Source: Coriobacteriales bacterium (GTDB lineage Bacteria > Actinomycetota > Coriobacteriia > Coriobacteriales > CADBOM01). From it: 17,991 nt of DNA. A program made the translations under genes and the position numbers. The notes beneath the pieces were generated by a model. That model had not been told where the DNA came from. It worked only from the letters and a program-made list of their open reading frames with translations, and ran no database searches. The first letter of the stretch is position 1, and each line of letters starts with the position of its first letter. Shown here in pieces: positions 1 through 6,931 of the stretch. The stretch is taken from the NCBI GenBank assembly GCA_017515355.1, contig JAFWGD010000139.1, positions 1-17,991 on the forward strand, read 5' to 3'.

Positions 1-1061
1 CCTCCGTCGGGGCCTACCACGAGGCGCCATACAAGGCGGTCGTATCCTGCGGATTCGTCCTCGACGGCGAGGGCCGCAAGATGTCCAAGTCGCTCGGCAA
101 CGTGATCTCGCCCGCCGAGGTCATAGAGAAGTCCGGCGCCGATGTGCTGCGCCTGTGGACCGCCTCGGTCGACTACTCCCAAGATGTCTCGATCTCCGAT
201 GAGATCCTCAAGGGAACCTCCGACGCGTATCGCCGCATCCGCAACACATTCCGCTTCCTGCTGGGCAACCTCTCCGACTTCAGCAACAGCGACTTCGTAG
301 CGCTCGACGAGCTCCTTCCGCTCGATCGCTGGGCCATCGCCCGCGTCCAGCAGCTGCTCGCCGACGTCACCGCCAACTACGAGGAGTACAGGTTCCATGC
401 GGTCTTCCGTGCGCTCTTCGACTACGTCGTAACCGACCTCTCGGCAATCTACATGGATGTCGCCAAGGACAGGCTCTACTCCGCAGGCGCCAAGTCGGTC
501 GAGCGCCGCAGCGCCCAGACCGCGCTCGCCAACATCCTCGAGGTGCTCGTGCGCTGCTTCGCCCCGATTCTCGTCTTCACCTGCGACGAGGTCTTCGAGA
601 ACTATCCCGAGGGCATGAAGAGCGGCATCGCGAGCGTCCATCTCGCTGGATGGCCGGAGCTCTCCGACTTCGCTCCGCAGATCCCCGCCGACTCCGCGGC
701 CGAGCTGCTCGCCGACTTCGAGCAGATCCTCTCGGTGCGCGAGGTTGTCACCAAGGCCCTCGAGGTGCTGCGCGCCTCCAAGGTGCTCAGCAAGAGCCAG
801 GAGGCCGACGTGACGATCACCGCAGATTCCAAGACGATAGAGCTGCTCGCCAAGTACGGCGAGGAGGCCATCGCCGAGCTCTGCATCGTCTCGAGCGTGA
901 GCTTCGTCTCCGACGATTCCGCAAGCGCGCCTACGGCTTCGATCTCCAAGTCGAGCCTCGAGAAGTGCCCGCGCTGCTGGAACTACCGCGAGCTCATCGC
1001 AGAGGGCGAGCATGCGGGTCTGTGCCAGCGCTGCGCCGACGTAGTGAGCGCCATCGGCTAA
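1..1061 (+). CDS. ileS: Isoleucyl-tRNA synthetase, C-terminal part (5' truncated by window edge)
   Basis: Class I aminoacyl-tRNA synthetase that charges tRNA-Ile with isoleucine in the cytoplasm. The window starts inside the gene. The frame opens at base 3 and encodes 352 residues, roughly the last third of a protein usually over 900 residues long. Visible features are the class I ATP-binding KMSKS loop (KMSKSLGN, codons from about base 78), the anticodon-binding helical domain that follows, and a C-terminal zinc-binding knuckle, CPRCWNY then CQRC, typical of bacterial IleRS. The ATG at 81 inside KMSKS is not a start. The gene ends 9 nt before lspA; ileS-lspA neighbourhood is common in bacteria, and the two are probably cotranscribed. 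The body is intact, with no frameshift seen. Confidence 0.97.
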   Translation, partial: SVGAYHEAPYKAVVSCGFVLDGEGRKMSKSLGNVISPAEVIEKSGADVLRLWTASVDYSQDVSISDEILKGTSDAYRRIRNTFRFLLGNLSDFSNSDFVALDELLPLDRWAIARVQQLLADVTANYEEYRFHAVFRALFDYVVTDLSAIYMDVAKDRLYSAGAKSVERRSAQTALANILEVLVRCFAPILVFTCDEVFENYPEGMKSGIASVHLAGWPELSDFAPQIPADSAAELLADFEQILSVREVVTKALEVLRASKVLSKSQEADVTITADSKTIELLAKYGEEAIAELCIVSSVSFVSDDSASAPTASISKSSLEKCPRCWNYRELIAEGEHAGLCQRCADVVSAIG

Positions 1062-1070
1062 GAGGCACCG

Positions 1071-1583
1071 ATGTCAGCCGCCCGCGTCCTTTCGACCAAG
1101 AGGTCCGCGATCGTCTTCACCATCGTCGCGGTGGTGGGAGTGATCGCGGACAGGTTGACCAAGGTCTGGGCCAACATCGCGCTGAGCTCGGGGAGCATCG
1201 ACGTCATTCCCGGCGCATTCAGCTTCAGGCTCGTCTTCAACGAGGGCGCATCGTTTGGCATGCTCAACGGGGCGAAGGTCCTCTTTCTCGTCATCACAGT
1301 CGTGGTCTGCGCGGCGATTTTGGTCTATCTGGCCAGATTCTGCAAGCGCACGCCATACGAGGTGGTCCTGCTCGGCGCCATATTCGCCGGCGCCCTCGGC
1401 AATGCCTTCGACCGCGCGTTCTACGGCGCCGTCACCGACTTCCTGAGCTTCGACCTCATCAACTTCCCGGTCTTCAACGTGGCGGACATCTGCATCACCT
1501 GCGGGATGATCCTCTGGGTGCTCTTCGCGATCTTCAGTCGCAACAGCTTCTTCCGCGACAAGCAGGAAGGGGGTGCGAAGTGA
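1071..1583 (+). CDS. lspA: Lipoprotein signal peptidase (signal peptidase II)
   Basis: Membrane aspartyl protease that cleaves the signal peptide of diacylglyceryl prolipoproteins. The 170-residue length fits the family. Four hydrophobic segments are visible, at about residues 13-30, 68-90, 97-117 and 135-155. Family motifs are D27-x3-K31, the NEGASFG box (57-63), GN-x2-DR (D114) and FNxAD (D139). D114 and D139 are the expected catalytic pair. The ATG at 1071 follows a weak AGAGG ribosome site just after the ileS stop. The 3' end overlaps the next gene by 3 nt (GTG 1580 against TGA 1581-1583), which suggests translational coupling with the pseudouridine synthase. Confidence 0.96.
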   Translation: MSAARVLSTKRSAIVFTIVAVVGVIADRLTKVWANIALSSGSIDVIPGAFSFRLVFNEGASFGMLNGAKVLFLVITVVVCAAILVYLARFCKRTPYEVVLLGAIFAGALGNAFDRAFYGAVTDFLSFDLINFPVFNVADICITCGMILWVLFAIFSRNSFFRDKQEGGAK

Positions 1584-2599
1584 GCGACTACACGCATGTC
1601 GTGGAGCAGGATGAGAGCGGACAGCGCCTCGATGCGCTCCTTGCCGGCCTACCCGGCTTCGCCAGCCGCTCCGCAGCTGCCAAGGCGATAGAGTCGGGCG
1701 AGGTCTACGTCAATGGGGGAGTGGAGAGCAAGAAGTACTCCGTTCGCACCGGAGATCGCATCGAATACTCGGTCTACGAGCCAGTGGCGCTCGAGCTCGC
1801 AGGCTACGACATCGACCTCGACATACGCTTCGAGGACGAAGACATGATCGTCCTCAGCAAACCCGTAGGGCTCGTCTGCCATCCCTCGCCTGGGCACGTC
1901 GGCGATACGCTCGTCAACGCGCTGATCGCACACTGCGGAAAGGATCACCTTGCCAACCTGCAGGGCGAGGATCGCCTCGGCATAGTCCATCGCCTCGACA
2001 TGGACACCTCGGGCCTGATGCTCGCCGCCAAAACCGATGATGTCGGCTATGCGCTGCAGGATGGCATCAGGGTGCGCAGCATCGACCGCAGGTACCTCGC
2101 GCTCGTCCACGGCTACATAGCGCGCGACACCGGATACATCGACGCACCCATCGCGCGCCATCCCAAGGAGCGCCTCAAGATGGCCGTGAGCGATTCGCAA
2201 TCCGCGCGCTCGGCTGTCACGACCTTCACGGTGCTCGAGCGCTTCGAAGCCTCCCGCACCGACAACGGCTACTGCCTCATCGAGTGCAAGCTCTTTTCCG
2301 GACGCACCCATCAGATCAGAGTCCACATGTCCTATATCGGACATGCGGTGGTTGGGGATATGATGTATGGTGCAGGGAAGGAGCAGGCGAATCTGGGTTT
2401 GCGCAGGCAATTTCTCCATTCGTACAAGCTTTCGTTCATGCATCCGGTGACGGAAGAGGATATGCTATTCGTAGACAGCCTCCCCGAGGATCTGCAGAGG
2501 GCCCTCGATGGTTTGGCCGACAGGTCGATGGGGCGCACGGAGTATGGCGAGCAGGTTTTCGAGAGCATGCGCGCCGCCGAGGCCAGCAGGCAGGCCTGA
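1580..2599 (+). CDS. rluD: RluA/RluD-family 23S rRNA pseudouridine synthase
   Basis: Isomerises uridines to pseudouridine in large-subunit rRNA. The protein has 339 residues. An S4-like RNA-binding domain lies at about residues 12-65 and the catalytic domain at about 85-310. The signature GIVHRLDMDTSGL contains the catalytic Asp (D140); further family blocks are the SKPVGLVCHPSPGH stretch and SGRTHQIRVHM. The open frame runs far upstream through lspA, but the real start is GTG 1580. An AGGAAGGGGG ribosome site at 1564-1573 sits 6 nt before it, and the protein then begins in the expected way (MSDYTHVVEQDESGQRLDAL). ileS-lspA-rluD is a common arrangement. The symbol is by family; RluA, RluC or RluD-type specificity cannot be fixed from sequence. 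Codon usage shifts away from C-ending codons after about base 2340. Confidence 0.92.
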   Translation: MSDYTHVVEQDESGQRLDALLAGLPGFASRSAAAKAIESGEVYVNGGVESKKYSVRTGDRIEYSVYEPVALELAGYDIDLDIRFEDEDMIVLSKPVGLVCHPSPGHVGDTLVNALIAHCGKDHLANLQGEDRLGIVHRLDMDTSGLMLAAKTDDVGYALQDGIRVRSIDRRYLALVHGYIARDTGYIDAPIARHPKERLKMAVSDSQSARSAVTTFTVLERFEASRTDNGYCLIECKLFSGRTHQIRVHMSYIGHAVVGDMMYGAGKEQANLGLRRQFLHSYKLSFMHPVTEEDMLFVDSLPEDLQRALDGLADRSMGRTEYGEQVFESMRAAEASRQA

Positions 2600-2635
2600 C
2601 AGCTTCGAGCGCGATGGCTCTAGGAAGTGATTGCT

Positions 2636-3760
2636 GTGGCAGAGAAGGCTAAGAAGGACAAGGCGAAGGCCCCTAGCGCGCAGTATGGCGTGCTGTTCGT
2701 CCACTACGGCCTTCCCTCGGACATCGAGGACAAGACGCTCAGGCCGTTCATGCGCAGGATCCTTCTCGACAAGCGCGTGCGCACCCTTCCGCTTCCGCTC
2801 TGGCTTCCCAAGATGCAGTTCTCGATCCTCGGCCCGGCAGTCCAGGAGCTCAAGAGGGAGATCAGCAGCTTCTGGAACGGCGAATCCACATATCAGAAGA
2901 ACTGCAACAGGCAAAGGCGTGCGATCGCGCTCGACATCGAGGACCTAGGGATGGCCAACGTGGTCACCGCCAGCGTCTCGCGCTATGGCAAGCCAGGCAT
3001 CCGCGAGGGGCTGCAGCATCTCACCGAATCTGGTGCCAAGCGCATCGTAGTAGTGCCGATGGCCCCGCAATCCTCCTACACCTTCACCGCCTCCGTGCAT
3101 GATGCGTGGAAGAAGGAGAAGAGGCGCTTCTCGAGCGACGTGGAGTACCGCTTCATCGACAACTTCTACGACGACGAGTGGTACATCGAGGCGCTTGCGA
3201 ACAACATCCTCGATACCGTGGAGAGGCTGCGTCCGCAGGGCACTGCGGGCAAGCACAGGATTCCTGAGGTCAACGCCACAGGCTCTCTTTCTGCGCTCGA
3301 CATGCTCGCGAAGAAGCACAAGCTGGTCTTCGTCTACCGAACCGCGCCTCTGCGCGACATCCAAGATGGGGACAACTACGAGCTGCAGACATCGGCCACC
3401 GCTCTCGCCGTCGCGGAAAGGCTCGGCCTCAAGCGCAACGAGTGGACGATCGCCTACCTGCCCTCCGTGGCGATCAGGAGCCGCGATGCCCTTACGCCGA
3501 CCTTCGAGGAGACGCTCGAGCGCTTCAAGCTCGGCAGCGTGAAGGATATCGTCGTCGTGGCGCCGGGTGGCGTCGTCCCGACCATCGACATGCGTCATAC
3601 GGTTGCCATCGAGATGAAGCGCAAGTTCTTCGACCTGTTCGCCAACGATGCATCTGGCGAGCCCGTGCGCTTCACTACCGTCGGCGCGCTCAACGACCAC
3701 GAGGACTTCACCTATGCCATCGCCAACATCGTCGTCAACGAGTTTCGCGGCTGGAAATAG
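2636..3760 (+). CDS. Ferrochelatase-superfamily (HemH/CpfC-like) protein with substituted active-site residues
   Basis: The whole length (374 residues) follows the ferrochelatase fold: an N-terminal VLFVHYGLP block (H23), an RPF-x2-R-x4-D-x-RV block, ASVSRYGKPGI, IVVVPMAPQSS-x4-ASV and a C-terminal ATA-x-AVAERLGL...VVVAPGGVV half. Canonical members insert Fe2+ into a porphyrin using a His in an F-S-A-H-S-L-P motif and a Glu in H-L-E-T. By my alignment those positions read FVYRTAP (R235) and TIDM (D318). New histidines sit at H23, where sirohydrochlorin chelatases of the CbiX/SirB type carry one, and at H155. Canonical ferrochelatase activity is therefore doubtful; a different metal or tetrapyrrole, or a non-catalytic role, is possible. 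GTG 2636 is preferred because TAGGAAGTGA (2621-2630) lies 5 nt upstream. GTG 2627, three codons earlier, overlaps that site. Confidence 0.8.
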   Translation: MAEKAKKDKAKAPSAQYGVLFVHYGLPSDIEDKTLRPFMRRILLDKRVRTLPLPLWLPKMQFSILGPAVQELKREISSFWNGESTYQKNCNRQRRAIALDIEDLGMANVVTASVSRYGKPGIREGLQHLTESGAKRIVVVPMAPQSSYTFTASVHDAWKKEKRRFSSDVEYRFIDNFYDDEWYIEALANNILDTVERLRPQGTAGKHRIPEVNATGSLSALDMLAKKHKLVFVYRTAPLRDIQDGDNYELQTSATALAVAERLGLKRNEWTIAYLPSVAIRSRDALTPTFEETLERFKLGSVKDIVVVAPGGVVPTIDMRHTVAIEMKRKFFDLFANDASGEPVRFTTVGALNDHEDFTYAIANIVVNEFRGWK

Positions 3761-3855
3761 CATCCGCACCTCGCGTTTGGCGGGTCCGATGCGCCGCCTC
3801 TGTCCATAAATCCCCCGATTCGCCCATTCAAAGGGCAATTCGCGATGATTCGCCT

Positions 3856-3883
3856 TGCGAGCGGGCAACTCGCAAGCTAACAT
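3856..3883 (+). promoter_or_regulatory. Candidate pyr operon promoter
   Basis: TTGCGA (3856-3861) and TAACAT (3878-3883) are separated by 16 nt and resemble sigma-A -35 and -10 boxes. Transcription would begin near 3890, giving a leader of about 140 nt that contains the attenuator. TATACA at 3883-3888 is an alternative -10. The -35 lies inside the left arm of the inverted repeat at 3854-3876. Confidence 0.4.
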
Positions 3884-3901
3884 ATACACGACCTTTAAAT
3901 G

Positions 3902-3917
3902 CGGTACCGTGAGACCG
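3902..3917 (+). promoter_or_regulatory. Candidate PyrR-binding RNA hairpin (anti-antiterminator)
   Basis: The RNA can fold as CGGU/ACCG (3902-3905 with 3914-3917), one A-G mismatch, and the hexaloop CCGUGA (3907-3912). That loop matches CNGNGA, the hexaloop I recall from PyrR-binding loops of Bacillus-type pyr operons. It lies about 60 nt before the terminator ahead of pyrR, where such an element belongs. CAAGG (3919-3923), just 3' of it, could pair with CCTTG (3981-3985) of the terminator to form an antiterminator. Confidence 0.45.
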
Positions 3918-3979
3918 ACAAGGCGATTCATAGCAGGATGCCCGTGTGCATCCCCATGCGCATGCGCTGCGCCTCGAAA

Positions 3980-4013
3980 CCCTTGCCGGAACTCCATCCG
4001 CAAGGGCGTTTTT
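3980..4013 (+). terminator. Intrinsic terminator/attenuator before pyrR
   Basis: CCCTTGC (3980-3986) pairs perfectly with GCAAGGG (4000-4006). An inner GGA/TCC helix (3988-3990 with 3997-3999) follows a single bulged C and leaves a 6-nt loop. Five T's follow at 4009-4013. It ends 17 nt before the pyrR start, which is the layout of a regulated attenuator rather than an end-of-gene terminator. Confidence 0.75.
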
Positions 4014-4030
4014 GTAAGAGGAGGCATAGC

Positions 4031-4693
4031 ATGAAAGCTTCTCAAGGCTCGATCGTCATGGACGAGAGGGCGATATCCCATTCCCTTACGCGCATTGCGC
4101 ACGAGATCATCGAGAAGAACGACAACCTCGACGATCTGATCCTCATCGGCATCGTCACCAGGGGCGATATCCTCGCGTCGGTGCTCGGCGAGCGCATCGA
4201 GAAGATCGAGGGCGTCAGGATTCCAGTCGGCTCGTTGGATGTCTCGTTCTACCGCGATGACGTCTCCGGGCATCTTCCCACCGAGGTCTACGAGACCCAG
4301 ATCCCGTTCTCGATCAACGGGAAGAACATCATCCCCGTCGACGACGTGCTCTACACGGGGCGCACGGTGCGAAGCGCCCTGGACGCGCTGATGGACTACG
4401 GAAGGCCCGCGCGCATCCAGTTGGCGGTCCTGGTAGACCGCGGCCATCGCGAGCTGCCGATCCGCCCGGACTACGTCGGCAAGAACATCCCCACTTCGTC
4501 GACCCAGCAGGTGCGCTTCTACGCGGATCGCATCGATGGCCGCACCGTGGTCGAGCTCACCGAGGCCACCAAGCCCGGCGAGCACATCGGCTCGCAGCCC
4601 GTTGGGCTCGATGCCATCAGCTACAAGCGCGCCGCAGCGGGAGGAAGCCGCGACGCAACTGCAGCGAAGGCGCAGGAAGGGGGCGATGAGTGA
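4031..4693 (+). CDS. pyrR: Bifunctional pyrimidine attenuation regulator / uracil phosphoribosyltransferase
   Basis: UMP-dependent RNA-binding regulator of the pyr operon that often also has uracil phosphoribosyltransferase activity. The 220-residue protein has the PRTase PRPP-binding loop VDDVLYTGRT (residues 103-112), the N-terminal MDERAISHSLTRIAHEI helix and the DRGHRELPIRPDYVGKNIPTS block characteristic of PyrR. ATG 4031 follows GAGGAGG with 6-nt spacing. The open frame upstream to 3899 is leader RNA in my reading. The family is usually about 180 residues. The extra length is a C-terminal tail of about 40 residues, rich in Ala, Gly and charged residues, of unknown role. First gene of the operon; its stop overlaps the pyrB start. 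The attenuator upstream suggests autoregulation. Confidence 0.95.
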   Translation: MKASQGSIVMDERAISHSLTRIAHEIIEKNDNLDDLILIGIVTRGDILASVLGERIEKIEGVRIPVGSLDVSFYRDDVSGHLPTEVYETQIPFSINGKNIIPVDDVLYTGRTVRSALDALMDYGRPARIQLAVLVDRGHRELPIRPDYVGKNIPTSSTQQVRFYADRIDGRTVVELTEATKPGEHIGSQPVGLDAISYKRAAAGGSRDATAAKAQEGGDE

Positions 4694-5634
4694 TGGGCAT
4701 CGTCAAATCTAAGCATCTCCTCGAGATCGGCGACTTCACGCCCTCCGAGATCATGTCGATCCTCGACCTGGCGAGGTCGTTCAAGGAGGTCAACGACCGC
4801 GCGATCAAGAAGCTGCCCACGCTGCGCGGCCGCACCATCGTCAACATGTTCCTCGAGCCCTCGACGCGCACGCGCACCTCGTTCGAGATCGCCGCGAAGC
4901 GCCTTTCCGCCGATGCGGTGAACATGTCGGGCTCGACCAGCTCCACCACCAAGGGCGAATCGCTCGTCGACACCGCGAAGACGCTCTCTGCGATGAACTG
5001 CGACATCGTGGTCGTCAGGCACCGCTACGCGGGCGCTCCACGCATCCTCGCGGACAACATGAGCGCGCACATCATCAACGGCGGAGACGGGAAGCATCAG
5101 CACCCGACGCAGACGTTGCTCGACCTCTTCACGATGCGCGAGCATTTCGGCCATCTCGATGGGCTCAACGTCGCGATCGTCGGCGACATCGCGCACTCGC
5201 GCGTCTTCGGCTCGCTCGCTCCCGCGCTCAAGGCGCTCGGCGCCAATCCGATTGCCGTGGCTCCGCCGACGCTTCTGCCAGCGCGCCCCGACGTGCTTGG
5301 CGCGGAGGTTTCCTGGAGCCTCGACGAGGTCATCCCAGAGGCCGACGTCCTCTACATGCTGCGCATCCAGCAGGAGCGCCTCGACGACGCCCCATTCCCG
5401 ACGCTTCGCGAGTATGCGAATCTCTTCGGCCTCGATGCGCGCAGAGCAGCTAAGATGAAGGATGATGCGATAGTGATGCATCCCGGTCCCATGAACAGGG
5501 GCGTCGAGGTCTCATCCGAGATCGCCGACGACCCGCGGATGCTCGTACTCGATCAGGTGAACGCCGGAGTGGCAGTGAGAATGGCCGTCATGTATGCGCT
5601 GATTGGTGGTGAGAAGGATGAGCTTGCTGTTTAA
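4693..5634 (+). CDS. pyrB: Aspartate carbamoyltransferase catalytic chain
   Basis: Condenses carbamoyl phosphate with aspartate to carbamoyl aspartate, the committed step of pyrimidine synthesis. The protein has 313 residues, a normal length for the catalytic chain. Visible motifs are the carbamoyl-phosphate loop EPSTRTRTSFE (residues 55-65), the GESLVDTAK loop, HPTQTLLDLF and HPGPMNRGVEV near the C-terminus. No pyrI regulatory chain is present, so control is probably transcriptional through PyrR. The start is ATG 4693 (TGATG overlap with pyrR) or GTG 4690; both fit the AGGAAGGGGG ribosome site at 4674-4683. Its 3' end overlaps pyrC by 17 nt. Confidence 0.97.
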   Translation: MGIVKSKHLLEIGDFTPSEIMSILDLARSFKEVNDRAIKKLPTLRGRTIVNMFLEPSTRTRTSFEIAAKRLSADAVNMSGSTSSTTKGESLVDTAKTLSAMNCDIVVVRHRYAGAPRILADNMSAHIINGGDGKHQHPTQTLLDLFTMREHFGHLDGLNVAIVGDIAHSRVFGSLAPALKALGANPIAVAPPTLLPARPDVLGAEVSWSLDEVIPEADVLYMLRIQQERLDDAPFPTLREYANLFGLDARRAAKMKDDAIVMHPGPMNRGVEVSSEIADDPRMLVLDQVNAGVAVRMAVMYALIGGEKDELAV

Positions 5635-6904
5635 GGGAGCACGTCTGGTCGACCCCGCTGTGGGTCTGGACAAGGTTGCCGATCTGCTGGTGGCCGATGG
5701 CGCGATCGCCGCGATAGGCGAGAGGCTGGAGTGCGATGGCGCAGAGGTCCGCGAGATGCAGGGGAAGGTCATCGTTCCCGGCCTCGTCGACATCCACGTC
5801 CACTTCCGCGATCCTGGCTTCGAGTACAAGGAGGACCTGATCAGCGGTTCGGCGGCTGCGGCGCACGGAGGCTTCACCGACGTCTGCGTCATGCCCAACA
5901 CCAATCCCACCTGCGACACCGAAAGCGGAGTCGAGTACATCTTGAGCAAGGCTCGCGACGCGCACGTGCGCATCCATCCGGTCGGGGCGATCACCGTCGG
6001 CCTGCAGGGCAAGGCGCTCGCCGAGATCGGCAGCATGTCGGCTGCGGGAGCGGTGGCGTTCTCCGACGACGGCCGCGGAGTCCAGAGCGATTCGATGATG
6101 CGCAGGGCGATGGACTACGTGAAGATGTTCGGCAAGGGCATCATGTCGCACTGCCAGGTGGACGACCTCAGCGGCACCGGCGTGGTCAACGAGGGAACCG
6201 CATCTACGCGTCTGGGCCTGGCCGGTTGGCCAGCCGCAGCGGAGGAGATCCAGATCGGGCGCGACATCGCGCTCTGCGAGCTCACGCGTTGCAAGCTGCA
6301 CATCCAGCACATCACCACGCGCGGCGGAATCGAGGCGGTTGCGAACGCGAAGGCCAAGGGCCTGCCGGTAACCTGCGAGGTCACGCCGCACCATCTCTTC
6401 CTCACGCAAGACGACATAACCAACTCCTACGACACCTCGCTCAAGGTGAATCCGCCGCTGAGGCGCGCGGAGGATGCCGAGGCGCTGGCCGAGGCGCTCA
6501 ACGATGGGACTATCGATTGCATCGCCACCGACCATGCGCCGCATGCGCTGCATGAGAAGGCGCTCGAGTTCGAGCTCGCGCCCTTCGGGATGGTCGGGCT
6601 CGAGACCTCGCTGGGGCTCGTGCTGACCAACCTCGTTGCGACGGGCAGGATCACGCTCTCGCGCATGGTCGAGCTGATGGCGATCAACCCGCGCGAGATA
6701 GCCGGGCTGCCGCAGGTCAGGCTCGAGGAGGGCGCTTCTGCAGACCTCACGATCATCGACCCGGAGGTCGAATGGACCGTCGATGCGCGCGACTTCCTCT
6801 CGAAGTCGGTCAACTCCGGATTCATCGGCGCCGAGCTCAAGGGCAAGGCGACCGATCTCTTCATCGCAGGCGAGCCAGTCATGGTCGACGGCGTGGTTCT
6901 CTAG
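5618..6904 (+). CDS. pyrC: Dihydroorotase
   Basis: Zinc amidohydrolase that cyclises carbamoyl aspartate to dihydroorotate. The 428-residue length and motifs match class I dihydroorotases: the metal-binding DIHVHFRDPG (H60, H62) that opens the TIM barrel, VMPNTNP, FSDDGRGVQ, IQHITTRGG and the late metal and catalytic Asp in IATDHAPH (D305). ATG 5618 is chosen because the protein then begins MSLLFKGARLVDP as expected and GGTGGTGA lies 5 nt upstream; the frame is open a little further upstream. It overlaps pyrB by 17 nt, consistent with coupled translation, and is followed 27 nt later by pyrK. Confidence 0.96.
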   Translation: MSLLFKGARLVDPAVGLDKVADLLVADGAIAAIGERLECDGAEVREMQGKVIVPGLVDIHVHFRDPGFEYKEDLISGSAAAAHGGFTDVCVMPNTNPTCDTESGVEYILSKARDAHVRIHPVGAITVGLQGKALAEIGSMSAAGAVAFSDDGRGVQSDSMMRRAMDYVKMFGKGIMSHCQVDDLSGTGVVNEGTASTRLGLAGWPAAAEEIQIGRDIALCELTRCKLHIQHITTRGGIEAVANAKAKGLPVTCEVTPHHLFLTQDDITNSYDTSLKVNPPLRRAEDAEALAEALNDGTIDCIATDHAPHALHEKALEFELAPFGMVGLETSLGLVLTNLVATGRITLSRMVELMAINPREIAGLPQVRLEEGASADLTIIDPEVEWTVDARDFLSKSVNSGFIGAELKGKATDLFIAGEPVMVDGVVL

Positions 6905-6931
6905 CGCGGGCGACTTGGAAGGAAGGCCCAA

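Larger units (their letters stand above)
3761..4030 (+). other. Intergenic leader region upstream of pyrR
   Basis: This 270-nt gap separates the chelatase-like gene from pyrR. It holds a perfect 8-bp inverted repeat (3854-3876), a candidate promoter, a candidate PyrR-binding hairpin, a second hairpin (GGATGC-N6-GCATCC, 3936-3953), an intrinsic terminator (3980-4013) and the pyrR ribosome site GAGGAGG (4018-4024). The reading frame is open upstream of the pyrR ATG back to 3899, but I read that as chance because RNA structures occupy it. Confidence 0.7.

Noticed and set aside
650..1579. Long open frame upstream of the pseudouridine synthase start
   Set aside because: It overlaps ileS and lspA, reads as low-complexity Arg-rich sequence typical of a wrong frame in high-GC DNA, and has no family match.
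1563..1583. Near-identical junction sequence at lspA/rluD and pyrR/pyrB (CAGGAAGGGGG then GTGA)
   Set aside because: Both are ribosome sites with GTGA-type overlaps; the likeness is explained by shared translation signals, not by a mobile repeat.
3899..4030. In-frame N-terminal extension of pyrR from ATG 3899
   Set aside because: The extension has no family resemblance, has no ribosome site and spans the terminator and hairpins. ATG 4031 has a strong GAGGAGG site and gives the normal PyrR start.
2945..4585. Long minus-strand open frame (546 codons) opposite the chelatase-like gene and pyrR
   Set aside because: It is the antisense shadow of two clear genes and spans their intergenic leader; composition is typical of the complementary strand of high-GC codons.
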